From the NCBI GenBank assembly GCA_944381635.1, contig CALWLY010000003.1:62001-126000 (forward strand): DNA of 64,000 nucleotides. Reading direction: 5' to 3'. The notes under the pieces are model-generated. The model saw only the letters and a list, made by a program, of their open reading frames with translations, did not search any database and was not told where the DNA came from. This document shows, piece by piece, positions 1 to 8,688 of the stretch. Numbering within the stretch: the first letter of the stretch is position 1; each line of letters opens with the position of its first letter. Source of the DNA: an uncultured Lachnospiraceae bacterium (GTDB lineage Bacteria; Bacillota; Clostridia; Lachnospirales; Lachnospiraceae). The position numbers were made by a program, and so were the translations under genes.

Positions 1-3
1 GCG

Positions 4-23
4 GCAGTGCAAAGTCGCACTGC
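4..23. repeat. Hairpin at the window edge
   Basis: GCAGTGC and GCACTGC form a 7-bp stem with a short loop (aaagtc) about 20 bases before the first gene. No T-run follows, so it may be the tail of an upstream structure cut by the window edge. Confidence 0.4.
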
Positions 24-44
24 TTCTATTACAATAGGGAAAAT

Positions 45-1079
45 ATGAAGAAAAAACTATATTATTTTTTGATTTTTATTGAATATACAGTTGTTTTGTT
101 AAGTATATCTTTGCTGCTATATGGAATCGCAATGTTATCGTATGATAATCAAAATAAAGGACGCGTGTTTCTATTTCTGCAGCATGAAAGTGATCCCAGA
201 ATCATAAAAGATATTGGACAATTTGAAGAGATTGAAAGTAGATTATCCCACCTGGATAATTGTAAGTATTACGAAATTTATATTCAGCCAATTCATCAAA
301 ATGTTTTTGGCTCAAAAGATCAAGAAGTAATCCAGGCGATTCAAATCAGTGAAAATGTTCAAGAGGACTTTAAACTAAACCTGGCAGAAGGGCGAAAGTT
401 TAGTAAGAGCGATTTTAGTATCAGCGAAAATAAAATACCGGTTATTTTGGGCCATAATTTTTCTGATTTACTTCATGTTGGAGACAGTTTCATAGCAGAA
501 TATTTGTTTGATGAATATGAATTTGAAGTTATCGGAATATTACAGCCTCATCCCGGAGTGGACGTCATTAATGGTATTTACTTTTTGGATGATAGAATCA
601 TTATGCCTAGTTTTTGGATTTCTAATGACAGCTGTGTTACAGATGGAATAAAAATACATTATGCAAATAAAACGAGTGGAAAAATAGAAACAGATGAGCG
701 AAATGCTCCGGAAGTGTTGGAAGAGATTCAGGATATCATTGAAGATACACCAGCTGGAGAATACTCTGTGAATTCTTCCTCTCTTGATTATAATATAAAA
801 TCATTTTTGGGATTAAGTATTAGGACGATAGTTATTCTTAACTTTGTTATCATATGTATTACGTCTCTATTGTTGTTAAAAACCTTAAAAAAATTGGGGT
901 CATTTAGCTTCAAAGAGGGAGTGGGTTTACTGGTACTGGATCTTTTGGCATGTTTTTTGGTTTTGGAAGTGATGGAAGTAATTGGGATTTATTTCGGAAT
1001 TCATTCCAGTAAGTTAGTGACAATACTTTCCGCCGTTTATCCCATGGTTCTTACCAGCATCAGACCAGGAATCAGATAA
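45..1079 (+). CDS. ABC-transporter-permease-like membrane protein
   Basis: Encodes 344 aa. One transmembrane segment lies near residues 7-30, followed by a long extracytoplasmic region of about 220 residues and about three hydrophobic segments in the last 90 residues. This is the layout of MacB/FtsX-type permeases, where an extracellular domain sits between the first and the later helices. The extracellular part contains a segment (PVILGHNFSDLLHVGDS) typical of MacB periplasmic core domains. The partner ATPase is not seen and may lie upstream of the window. The ribosome site (gggaaa) is weak. The role in export or lipoprotein handling is inferred from topology only. Confidence 0.6.
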   Translation: MKKKLYYFLIFIEYTVVLLSISLLLYGIAMLSYDNQNKGRVFLFLQHESDPRIIKDIGQFEEIESRLSHLDNCKYYEIYIQPIHQNVFGSKDQEVIQAIQISENVQEDFKLNLAEGRKFSKSDFSISENKIPVILGHNFSDLLHVGDSFIAEYLFDEYEFEVIGILQPHPGVDVINGIYFLDDRIIMPSFWISNDSCVTDGIKIHYANKTSGKIETDERNAPEVLEEIQDIIEDTPAGEYSVNSSSLDYNIKSFLGLSIRTIVILNFVIICITSLLLLKTLKKLGSFSFKEGVGLLVLDLLACFLVLEVMEVIGIYFGIHSSKLVTILSAVYPMVLTSIRPGIR

Positions 1080-1174
1080 ACAGAGGAACGAACAAGCCGA
1101 GTAAAATTCAGCTGAAAATTTTTCGGAACTGGAATCTTATTTTAAAAAGTATGGGGTTACCTATAAGAAATATT

Positions 1175-1203
1175 GTACACGGTAAATCCCCAGTACCGTG
1201 TAC
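1175..1203. repeat. 10-bp hairpin in intergenic region
   Basis: GTACACGGTA and TACCGTGTAC flank a 9-base loop in the 279-base gap after the permease-like gene. There is no T-run on either side. The short open frames in this gap show no recognisable protein features, and I see no other gene in it. Confidence 0.45.
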
Positions 1204-1358
1204 GGAAGATGACATGACAGATGAAGGACAGAAAATGACAAAAGAGGACAAAATGTTCATGAAGAAGAAACATTGTGATACACTCAATTTCATCAGATAC
1301 CTGTATGACTGGCCGGGTAAGAATGAGGTTCTGTAATACAAGAAAAGAAGGTGTGTAT

Positions 1359-2109
1359 ATGAGAAAGATGAGAGTATGGCTAGGGTTACTTTCAATGTGT
1401 GCGGTAATGACGGTTCCCATGACAAGCAATGCTGAAGAACTGAAGCCTTCGTTAAAAACGATGGAGAGTGTGAAAGAAAATCAACTGAAATCGGATAATA
1501 CGAAATCAACTGAAATCGGATAATACGATGAAAATCTATGTGGACTCGGTTGGGAATTATGTTTTCCATAATATTCCTAACCAAGGTCAAAATGTGAAGG
1601 CAACGGCGGTATATGTGGATGAAACAAAAGAAGTTCGCACAAAGACATTAGCTGCAGCAGCAGTACAAGATAGAGCGAACTATGCTTATGACATCGAGAA
1701 TAATCCGGTTTATATTGGAACATGGAATGGTGTTGCAACCTATGCGAGGCATACGCTCGGTGCGAGAATTTCCAGTGGAGGATTGAATTACCTGATTTCG
1801 ACTGGTGATGCAACATGGTATAACAAGTCTGGAAATGTTGCACTTCCTTATCGAAATGGAAATTCTACAGTTCCAGAACATAAGAATCAGGTGGATGTCG
1901 CTAAAGGAACATCATTTGTTGTAATTAATCCAGATACAAACGAAAATATAATCGTTAAGGTAAACGATTTTGGCCCGCAGCAGAATACAGAGCTCGGGAA
2001 GCAAACCATCGTAGATCTGGACGATAAAAGTTTTGAAACTTTGTTTGGAAGTACTGGGGTGGGGCGTCATGTTTGTCAAACCAATGTAACGGTAAATCAG
2101 TATTTTTAA
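1359..2109 (+). pseudogene. RlpA-like exported protein, frameshifted
   Basis: The ATG at 1359 follows an aagaagg ribosome site and begins a signal peptide (MRKMRVWLGLLSMCAVMTVP, cleavage likely after SNA). Reading stops at 1521-1523. The rest of the protein, 193 codons from 1528 to 2109, is in another frame. An exact 25-bp tandem duplication (1478-1502 and 1503-1527) causes the shift; removing one copy joins ...KSDNT to MKIYVDSV... in one frame of about 240 codons. The downstream part ends in a double-psi beta-barrel-like region with VKVNDFGP, as in RlpA and expansin-like wall proteins. The second ATG has no ribosome site but lies 4 bases after the stop, so coupled reinitiation could make a leaderless product. 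It may be a pseudogene, a phase-variable gene or an assembly artefact. Confidence 0.75.
1478..1527 (+). repeat. Exact 25-bp tandem duplication
   Basis: Two adjacent identical 25-base units (each begins aaatcaactg and ends ggataatacg). Since 25 is not a multiple of three, the copy number sets the reading frame of the surrounding RlpA-like gene. Confidence 0.95.
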
Positions 2110-2168
2110 ATGGAAAAGGATGTGCCCGGATTCCAAAAATCCGGGCATGTAACTTATAGGGATTCGAA

Positions 2169-3446
2169 ATGAAAAGTAGAGTATTGTTGTTTCTATTTTT
2201 GCTTATAGTTGGGATAACAGCCATTAGTTGTAGTTATGAAAATGAAAAGAAAGATATATCGCGGAACATATTGACTGAGAGCAGGCAGGAAATTGAAACA
2301 ATGCCGGCTGAAACTAAAAACTCAACAAAACAGGAAGCTGTAGAGGAATCCAAAGCAGAACCGGAGCCGGTGAAAGGGGAGTATTCCGGTTGGCTGTGCG
2401 GAATGGTTCCAAATCCTGAAAAGGAAGAAAATTCAGATGTTCTGGTTCTCAATCTGCAAAGTGGAGAGGTAAAAAAAATTATAACGTTGGAACAAATCAG
2501 CAGCACGCAGACTTGTGCGGTAAGTCCGGATGGAAATTGGGTGGCTTATACGGACTGGCTGAGCCAAGATCCTTCAGAAGGGGTTTTCCTGACTGTCAGA
2601 AACTTAATCAGCGGGGAAGAGAAGGTTTATTTACAGAATAACGGTTGTAACCCTTTATTGCTATATATGATGTGGCTGCCGGATAATCACAGTCTACTTT
2701 TGAATTTAAGTTTGAAAAATCAACAGTATTATACAGATACGATGAGCATATTGGATATCCAGACGGAAGAAATGCGTATTCTGGATCAGGGAGGGGTTTG
2801 GCAAGGCGAAAAAACAATTGACTCCGATCAGGACTGGACAATTCATCTGACAACCCAGGAGGAACTGGATAAGCTGATTGAAAAATATGGCGGGAAAGAG
2901 AGTATACCTGTGGAAGAAAACGGTAGTTATAATTTTGTGGAATTTGGTTCGCCTTCGCTGTCTCCCGATCAAAAAGCGGTCATTTATTCCGTAAATTTCA
3001 GGCGCAATTCAGCAAATTGGTCGGACGGAGAAGAAATGGCCCGTCTCACTCTTGCTTCCGGAATCTTTTTGGCGGATTTGGAAAAAGGGGATGCCAGGCT
3101 AATCTATGCAAATGCAGTACAGAAAAGCTGTATGGGTAACGTGGCTTGGCTGGATGAGAACGCGCTGGTTTTCGATCGCTATTATAATGAAATGTCCAAC
3201 GGAGATTGTGATATTGTGACCCTGGATTTGCATACCGGGACGGAAGAAATTGTTTCTCCTCGCAGAGAAGGATTGACCGCACAGAAAGTCCGCGGCGCTG
3301 ACGGTAACAGTGTGTGGATTTCTACAGATGGGGAAGAAGGAGAAAAGCTTATACAATATGATATAAAAGGGCAGAAAAAGGTGGAAGAAGAATTTTCATA
3401 TGGAGGAGAAAAGATTTCTCTATGGCGTTTTTATGAAATTCCATGA
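2169..3446 (+). CDS. Lipoprotein with beta-propeller-like repeats
   Basis: Encodes 425 aa. The first 20 residues are a lipoprotein signal ending ITAIS before Cys21, so the protein should be anchored to the outer face of the membrane. A Glu/Lys/Ser-rich linker follows to about residue 70. The remainder carries repeated segments such as AVSPDGNWVAYT and LSPDQKAVIYS, typical of TolB/dipeptidyl-peptidase-type beta-propeller blades. No peptidase triad is visible, so a binding or sensing role is more likely than catalysis. It is first of three consecutive lipoprotein genes on this strand. Substrate unknown. Confidence 0.75.
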   Translation: MKSRVLLFLFLLIVGITAISCSYENEKKDISRNILTESRQEIETMPAETKNSTKQEAVEESKAEPEPVKGEYSGWLCGMVPNPEKEENSDVLVLNLQSGEVKKIITLEQISSTQTCAVSPDGNWVAYTDWLSQDPSEGVFLTVRNLISGEEKVYLQNNGCNPLLLYMMWLPDNHSLLLNLSLKNQQYYTDTMSILDIQTEEMRILDQGGVWQGEKTIDSDQDWTIHLTTQEELDKLIEKYGGKESIPVEENGSYNFVEFGSPSLSPDQKAVIYSVNFRRNSANWSDGEEMARLTLASGIFLADLEKGDARLIYANAVQKSCMGNVAWLDENALVFDRYYNEMSNGDCDIVTLDLHTGTEEIVSPRREGLTAQKVRGADGNSVWISTDGEEGEKLIQYDIKGQKKVEEEFSYGGEKISLWRFYEIP

Positions 3447-3492
3447 GAAAAAAGGGAACCTTGTTTTGCGTTCGAGGAAGGGAAAAGTTTCA

Positions 3493-4182
3493 ATGCAATT
3501 TTATAGATATTTTTTTGGGGGATTATTGATGATTATCCTGTTTGACTTTTCAGCTGGATGTTCAAATAACAAAAAAATAGAAGATTATTCAATAAATGAG
3601 GAAGTTGAATATCAAGGTGAAGAAAATACTGAAAAAAAGCAGGATGAAATAAATGATGAGATAACTTCAACGTCATCAAAAGATGAAGAGCAAAGTTTAC
3701 AAAGCCAACAGTATTCGGCAGAGACATCAGAATCTTCATTATATAATGAAACAATTTCAGTTCAAGAGGATTTTCTGGTGGGTTCCACTTCTGTCACTAT
3801 AAATGCTGCGATACCAAATAGCTGGAATTATCAAAAATGGGATGTGGAAAAGGGAATTATTGATTGGGGAATTGAAATTCAAGTGGAAGGTGATGAAAAT
3901 TCTATTATTATGATAAGCGGACAGTATGGAACTTTAAATGTATCAAGTCTCTATCCAGATGAACCGGAAACATTTGTGACGGATCAAGGAATCGAGGCTC
4001 AGTATTACAAAGATGAATATCGGACAAGTGAAGGCGAAGCATACGTGAATCAGCACATTGTTATCGGACAATTGAATTCGGGCTTTTATGGCATAAGTAT
4101 TCAAATGCCCAAAAAAAACTTTGACGAAAATGCCGAATCAATTCAGGAACTTATAAAGTCAGTGGAAATTCTTGAAAACTAA
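3493..4182 (+). CDS. Lipoprotein of unknown function
   Basis: The open frame extends back to 3400 inside the preceding gene, but the ATG at 3493 starts a proper lipoprotein signal (FDFSAG before Cys23) and follows a gaggaaggg ribosome site, so I place the start there (229 aa). An acidic, Ser/Gln-rich linker spans about residues 25-90. The C-terminal 130 residues form a compact domain with VTINAAIPNSWNY and an end like FDENAESIQELIKSVEI, resembling the small beta-rich domains of PsbP-like or DUF-type lipoproteins. No catalytic motif was recognised. It lies 46 bases after the propeller lipoprotein, probably in the same transcript. Confidence 0.7.
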   Translation: MQFYRYFFGGLLMIILFDFSAGCSNNKKIEDYSINEEVEYQGEENTEKKQDEINDEITSTSSKDEEQSLQSQQYSAETSESSLYNETISVQEDFLVGSTSVTINAAIPNSWNYQKWDVEKGIIDWGIEIQVEGDENSIIMISGQYGTLNVSSLYPDEPETFVTDQGIEAQYYKDEYRTSEGEAYVNQHIVIGQLNSGFYGISIQMPKKNFDENAESIQELIKSVEILEN

Positions 4183-4245
4183 TAAAACAGAACGAAGTCC
4201 ATACTTTTCAGGGTGTGAATTCCTAAAGTATTGACGTAACAGTGA

Positions 4246-4371
4246 ATTATTCTGGACCAGAATGACAGATATGCAGCCGTTTCGGCAGGTGCACTGGAAG
4301 AGGATGCCCAGGTTATCTGCTCCACAACAAAAGCCATGGAAGACGGCGATGTGGTTCGTATGAGGGATTAG
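4246..4371 (+). pseudogene. Possible C-terminal gene remnant
   Basis: The gap between two lipoprotein genes contains a short frame that reads protein-like (NDRYAAVSAGALEEDAQVI, then DGDVVRMRD and stop at 4369-4371). A second frame just upstream (VTVNYSGPE) also looks coding and would need a frameshift to join it. No start or ribosome site was found. It may be a decayed C-terminus of a deleted gene. Low confidence. Confidence 0.3.
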
Positions 4372-4444
4372 TTTGGGATAGGTAAAAGAAGGAAATCTTT
4401 CAGTCAGCCGGGCTGTTTAAAGACAAAAGGAGGGAGATAGTATC

Positions 4445-5218
4445 ATGATGAAAAAAACAATAGCAATATGTGGCATTATTTTACTATGCATATGCGGAGG
4501 CTGCGGGCAGACTCAGACAGAGGAAATCCAGGCGGAGACAGACAGCGTTGAGACACAGGAAAGTGCTGAAACACAGATAGACACGCAGACACAGCAGGAG
4601 GTGGTCTCAGTGGAGGAAACGGAAGCCGGGGAAGAAAAAACAGAAGGAAAAGTTATGAACAGTGTCACAAGTCTGGAAGAATTCTGGGGTGTATCTTTGG
4701 AGGAAGCAGAGACGCTTTTGGGAGTAAACTTTGATTCAGAAGAGGCGCAGAAAATGCAGGCGGAACCAGTGGATTCTTACACGGGCTATAAATTGCCGGA
4801 TCTTTATCGGATTGGGGGCCAGGATGCTTACGCTACGTTTTATTTTCTTGACCAGGAAACACCGGCAGGAAATCCTCTTGGCCTGGCAATCGTAAGGCTT
4901 GACTATGATAAGGAAATTGACCTGAAGGCATTTATGGACGAACTTACGGAAACCTACGGTCTGGAAGGTCTGCCTTCTTATGATTATGAGGACGGAGAGG
5001 AAATGCCACGCAGTGTATATTGGTCATACCAACTGTCGGACAGCTCTGTGTTACAGAAAGTAGGAGAGGCGATGCAGCTCACACTGGGGAATGACTATCA
5101 AAGAGGAATTGTGCTGAACATAGACGGAAGGGTACGATCTGACGGAACTACGATGGTTACGTTCAGCGGAATGGCAGGTGCATTCATGAATCATCTGGAG
5201 GATTATGACGGGGATTGA
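4445..5218 (+). CDS. Lipoprotein of unknown function
   Basis: Encodes 257 aa after a strong aaaggaggg site; either of two adjacent ATGs (4445, 4448) could serve. The signal ends ICGG before Cys20. Residues 21-65 are a Glu/Thr/Gln-rich spacer, as is usual for lipoproteins that must reach through the wall. The rest (about residues 75-257) looks like one globular domain with no motif that I can name. It belongs to a run of three lipoprotein genes, but a gap of about 260 bases with gene debris separates it from the other two, so it is probably transcribed separately. Confidence 0.7.
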   Translation: MMKKTIAICGIILLCICGGCGQTQTEEIQAETDSVETQESAETQIDTQTQQEVVSVEETEAGEEKTEGKVMNSVTSLEEFWGVSLEEAETLLGVNFDSEEAQKMQAEPVDSYTGYKLPDLYRIGGQDAYATFYFLDQETPAGNPLGLAIVRLDYDKEIDLKAFMDELTETYGLEGLPSYDYEDGEEMPRSVYWSYQLSDSSVLQKVGEAMQLTLGNDYQRGIVLNIDGRVRSDGTTMVTFSGMAGAFMNHLEDYDGD

Positions 5219-5247
5219 GAGGATGATTTTCACAGTAGGAGTGAATA

Positions 5248-5321
5248 AAAAGTGAATTTTCACTTTTTCATAGTGAAAATTCACTTTTATGCTGTGAAAA
5301 ATGTGAAAATACGAGTATAAT
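5248..5321 (+). promoter_or_regulatory. Palindromic operator and promoter of the AlbA_2 regulator
   Basis: A perfect 17-bp inverted repeat (5248-5264 and 5272-5288, 7-base spacer) is built from the half-site AGTGAAAATTCACT. Two more GTGAAAA half-sites follow at about 5294 and 5303. A TATAAT box at 5316-5321 has a weak -35 (TGTGAA, 5293-5298) inside those half-sites. The layout suggests that a DNA-binding protein, most simply the product of the next gene, occludes the promoter. Confidence 0.65.
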
Positions 5322-5356
5322 ATAAGTAAAGGAATAAGAGCGAGGAGGATATGCAT

Positions 5357-6673
5357 ATGCAATATGAAAGCGAACGCATTGAATATAAATCTCAAATGAT
5401 TGAAGACCTTTACAGGGAAGTCATTGCCTTTGCTAATAGTGACGGAGGCGTAATCTACATTGGCATCGACGATCAGGGCAATCTGACCGGAATTGATCAT
5501 GTAGATGAAACTTATACTCGTATCACAAATGGTATCCGTGATGCTATTGCACCGGATGTTACCATGTTTGTGCGATATGTGCTTCAGGATAACCAGGTTA
5601 TCCGGATTGAAGTGGGAGAAGGCAGCTATAAACCTTATTATCTGAAATCCAAGGGTATGAAGCCATCTGGTGTTTATGTTCGTCAGGGAGCATCCAGTGT
5701 GCAGGCGTCTTTTGATCAGATTCGCAAAATGATCAAAGAGGCGGATGGCGATAATTACGAATCTGCCCGCTGCCTTGAACAGAATTTAACCTTTACGGCT
5801 GCAGAGACTGCATTTCAGTGTTATGGTGTTGAGTTTTCTGTCGAAAAATACCGTGCATTGGGTATTACACAGAACGATATTTATACCAATCTCGCTCTGC
5901 TCCTGTCCGATCAGTGTCTTCATACTATAAAGATTGCGGTATTTAGTGACGAATTATGTACAGTGTTCCGGGACAGTAAGGAATTTGGCGGTTCGCTGTT
6001 CAGGCAATTTGAAGATTCTGTAAATTATCTTGCTTTGTGCAACAAAACCGTTTCTACAATTAAAGGTGTTGTCCGCACAGATAAAAAAGATTATCCCGAA
6101 GAAGCCATTCGTGAAGCTCTTCTCAATGCGATTGTCCACCGGGATTACAGTTTCAGCGGCAGCATCATCATCAATGTAAATGACAGTAAGATGGAATTTG
6201 TTTCTATCGGAGGTCTTTTGCCGGGGCTTTCTACCGATGATATCCGCATTGGTATTTCTCAGCCGAGAAATAAAAAGCTGGCGGAAGTTTTCCATCGTTT
6301 GCGTCTGATTGAAAGTTATGGCACAGGTATTCGCCGTATCTATAAACTGTACGAGAACTGTTCCGCGCAGCCTGTTATCGAAGTAACTGCTCATGCGTTC
6401 AAAATTATATTGCCCAATATGAATGCCGCAGGTGCTGCTGTCAAAAGCATGCCGGAAACATCGGAAAAAGTTTCGGCGGCGATCACATCTCAGATGAAAA
6501 TTGTGCTGGATTATCTGGCTGAGTATGGAGAAATGACAGAGGAAGAGCTGCAAGACTTGCTGAATATCAAAAAGACGAGAGCTTATCTGCTTGCCCGTCA
6601 GATGTATGAGAAGGGGTTGATTGATATTTTGGGCAGAGGAGCGGCAAAGAGATATAGACTCAAAGGACTGTGA
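5357..6673 (+). CDS. AlbA_2 / HATPase / winged-helix regulator
   Basis: Two ATGs are close together; AGGAGG at 5343-5348 is 2 bases from the first (5351) and 8 from the second (5357), so I choose the second (438 aa). Residues about 6-118 match the AlbA_2 (Schlafen-like) domain: ERIEYKS, then FANSDGGVIYIGIDDQG. Residues about 250-340 match the HATPase_c_4 domain of RecG-related regulators: REALLNAIVHRDYS and ESYGTGIRRI. The last 60 residues look like a winged helix-turn-helix. Such proteins are annotated as transcriptional regulators or putative DNA-binding ATPases; biochemical roles are poorly known. The palindrome before the gene suggests autoregulation. It is transcribed convergently with the DUF4838 gene. 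Confidence 0.8.
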   Translation: MQYESERIEYKSQMIEDLYREVIAFANSDGGVIYIGIDDQGNLTGIDHVDETYTRITNGIRDAIAPDVTMFVRYVLQDNQVIRIEVGEGSYKPYYLKSKGMKPSGVYVRQGASSVQASFDQIRKMIKEADGDNYESARCLEQNLTFTAAETAFQCYGVEFSVEKYRALGITQNDIYTNLALLLSDQCLHTIKIAVFSDELCTVFRDSKEFGGSLFRQFEDSVNYLALCNKTVSTIKGVVRTDKKDYPEEAIREALLNAIVHRDYSFSGSIIINVNDSKMEFVSIGGLLPGLSTDDIRIGISQPRNKKLAEVFHRLRLIESYGTGIRRIYKLYENCSAQPVIEVTAHAFKIILPNMNAAGAAVKSMPETSEKVSAAITSQMKIVLDYLAEYGEMTEEELQDLLNIKKTRAYLLARQMYEKGLIDILGRGAAKRYRLKGL

Positions 6674-6762
6674 CAGCTTTTGGGTCTGGAAACCGTAAGG
6701 TTTTACAATGTTCGCGTCGAAGTTTGAGAAGTGAAAAGAAAACTCAAGTTACTGTTTAGCCG

Positions 6763-6807
6763 GGAGCTGCTGCTTTGGTAGATTCCTCTACTTTTGCAGC
6801 AGCCCTG
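6763..6807. terminator. Inverted repeat between convergent genes
   Basis: GCTGCTGC and GCAGCAGC pair around a spacer that itself contains GGTAGA and TCTAC. The repeat sits between the ends of two convergent genes, where a bidirectional terminator is expected. There is no clear T-run. Confidence 0.4.
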
Positions 6808-6840
6808 TTGCTGTATCAGAAGAAGTTTTCCATGAAACTT

Positions 6841-8463
6841 TCAGGCTTCGGCCAGACGAGCAACCGTATCGGTTACAAACTGGTCGGTAGTGATTTTCCA
6901 TTCTTCCACTTTTTCCAGTCCGATTTTGCGAGCCTGGGAGGCGAATCTGGACAGCATTTCCAGAAGTTCTTCTTTTGTTCCATAGTTTAAACATAAAGCT
7001 GCATAGTAGACCGGCATTCGGGCAGTTTTTACCCGGAACAAAGCTTCAGCATCGTTTGCCACCGCGTATTCTGCCTGATCAAAAAGTTCCATATACTGGC
7101 GGAAGAGCTCTTTTGTAAAATAGGTTTTGCAGCAATCCAGCGGGCCGCCGAAAATGTTCAGTTCACCTCCGGAAGCCTCTAAAGCGTCATGCATGATATC
7201 GATGTACTGGGCAATATAGGGAGCAGCCTGCTTGTAGTAACCGTTCAGAAAATCCTGCATCACTGCTTTTTCATCACAGTAAGGATCCCACATCAGCTTG
7301 GAAATCAGATAACCTCTGAGCGCGCTGAATTCGCCGCCGATTTCCCGGTTGCTCTGACTGAATAAGGAGCGTACATTGTTTTCCACAAAGAAGCGGATGT
7401 TGGGTCCAAGCACTCTCAGATTGGGGAAAGGGCTGACCAGGTTTCGGAATTGGATGCAGTAATCCCACAAAAAAACATTTCCGCAAAGTTCTTTCCAGTC
7501 CAAAAGTTCCTGTTTGGACTCGGCGGAACGGGGGTCTGTCTCAATAGGCATACCCCGGTTGGCTTCGATATTGCAGAGCATGATGTGTACATTATTTTCT
7601 GCGCGGGTTACTTTCGGTGCTTTTCTCGTATACCAATAGGCCAGAGTGGAGATGGTTTTATCCGGAAACTGCTTTGCCACTTTGTTCACAAAACGGAGCA
7701 CGGAGCCCATGGGAGAGCTGTCCTCTTCGTTCATGGCCATACATTTTTCGCAGTGACAGTAAGCGTCGTTGTCGTTTTGGCTTACTGACCAGTATTTGGC
7801 TTCCGGGTGCTTTTCCATATGTTTGCGCAGATTTTTGACCAGAATATCAAAGACTTCCGGATTTGACAGGCACAGCTGAGCATTTTTTCCTACCCGCTCT
7901 CCCTGATAAAGGGAAAAGTATTCCGGGTGGGTATCAAAATATTCGTCCGGACTTACCAGAGTTTCAAAGGAATGACACCAGAATCCCCAGCCTTCATGTT
8001 TTTCGGCGGGAGCCATTTTGTGTTTTTCCGCAAACTCTTTATTCTGGTAATCCCTGTAGTAGTTTTCACGGTATTCCAAAATGGGGGTAAAGGAGTAATC
8101 CTCAAAACAAACGGTAAGATTGGCGTCTTTGGGCACATATTCTTCTTCAGAAGTATAATAGCGGCAGCCGATGATCCTTTCCAAAAAGTCATATACCGCA
8201 TAAACGGCAGCCTGCTCGTTTCCCGCCTCGATAAAAAGATCCTTATCACAGATGCGGTAACCAAAACCGGAACTTCCGTAATCTTTTTTGGCAAAGATAA
8301 TCTGCGGATTTACAGTTACCACATTGAGTGTCTCAAATTCCGCCCCTGTAATCTGAGTCAGATATTTCCTTAAAATTTGGGAAGGACGCTTCCACTGATT
8401 TTCCACAATTTTTACCAGCGGATTTCTGTCCTTTGCGATTTGCAGCGGTTTCACATGATTCAT
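6841..8463 (-). CDS. DUF4838 family protein (putative glycosidase)
   Basis: Encodes 540 aa from an ATG preceded on the minus strand by gaggagggt. The N-terminal 110 residues resemble the alpha/beta domain common in front of alpha-glucuronidase and GH20-like catalytic barrels (AVYAVYDFLERIIGCRYY). The central part carries the DUF4838 signature WSVSQNDNDAYCHCEKC with paired Cys-x-Cys-x2-Cys, and a later WDYCIQFRN segment. No signal peptide is present, so it should act in the cytoplasm on imported material. The family is thought to be carbohydrate-active but substrates are not established. It stands alone on its strand. Confidence 0.8.
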   Translation of the reverse strand: MNHVKPLQIAKDRNPLVKIVENQWKRPSQILRKYLTQITGAEFETLNVVTVNPQIIFAKKDYGSSGFGYRICDKDLFIEAGNEQAAVYAVYDFLERIIGCRYYTSEEEYVPKDANLTVCFEDYSFTPILEYRENYYRDYQNKEFAEKHKMAPAEKHEGWGFWCHSFETLVSPDEYFDTHPEYFSLYQGERVGKNAQLCLSNPEVFDILVKNLRKHMEKHPEAKYWSVSQNDNDAYCHCEKCMAMNEEDSSPMGSVLRFVNKVAKQFPDKTISTLAYWYTRKAPKVTRAENNVHIMLCNIEANRGMPIETDPRSAESKQELLDWKELCGNVFLWDYCIQFRNLVSPFPNLRVLGPNIRFFVENNVRSLFSQSNREIGGEFSALRGYLISKLMWDPYCDEKAVMQDFLNGYYKQAAPYIAQYIDIMHDALEASGGELNIFGGPLDCCKTYFTKELFRQYMELFDQAEYAVANDAEALFRVKTARMPVYYAALCLNYGTKEELLEMLSRFASQARKIGLEKVEEWKITTDQFVTDTVARLAEA

Positions 8464-8688
8464 TCCAAAACCCTCCTCGGTTGTCTTTTTATCGTTACTC
8501 TATCATATTGGGTGGAAATGTCAATCGGTGGGAAGAAGGAAAAATGACAGAACAGATGGAGGGCAGAAACAAAGAGTAGAGAATAAAAGAATAAAGAGAA
8601 TTTTAATCTGCCACAATGGCAGTTGATATAAATATTCATTGGAAAAAATTTTTTCCATACAATTTTGAAGACATAGGGGGAAATAGTT

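Noticed and set aside
1151-1336. Short open frame before the RlpA-like gene
   Set aside because: No ribosome site, crosses a hairpin, and no recognisable protein features.
5248-5288. Terminator after the lipoprotein gene
   Set aside because: The palindrome has no T-run and is followed by promoter elements, so an operator is the better reading.
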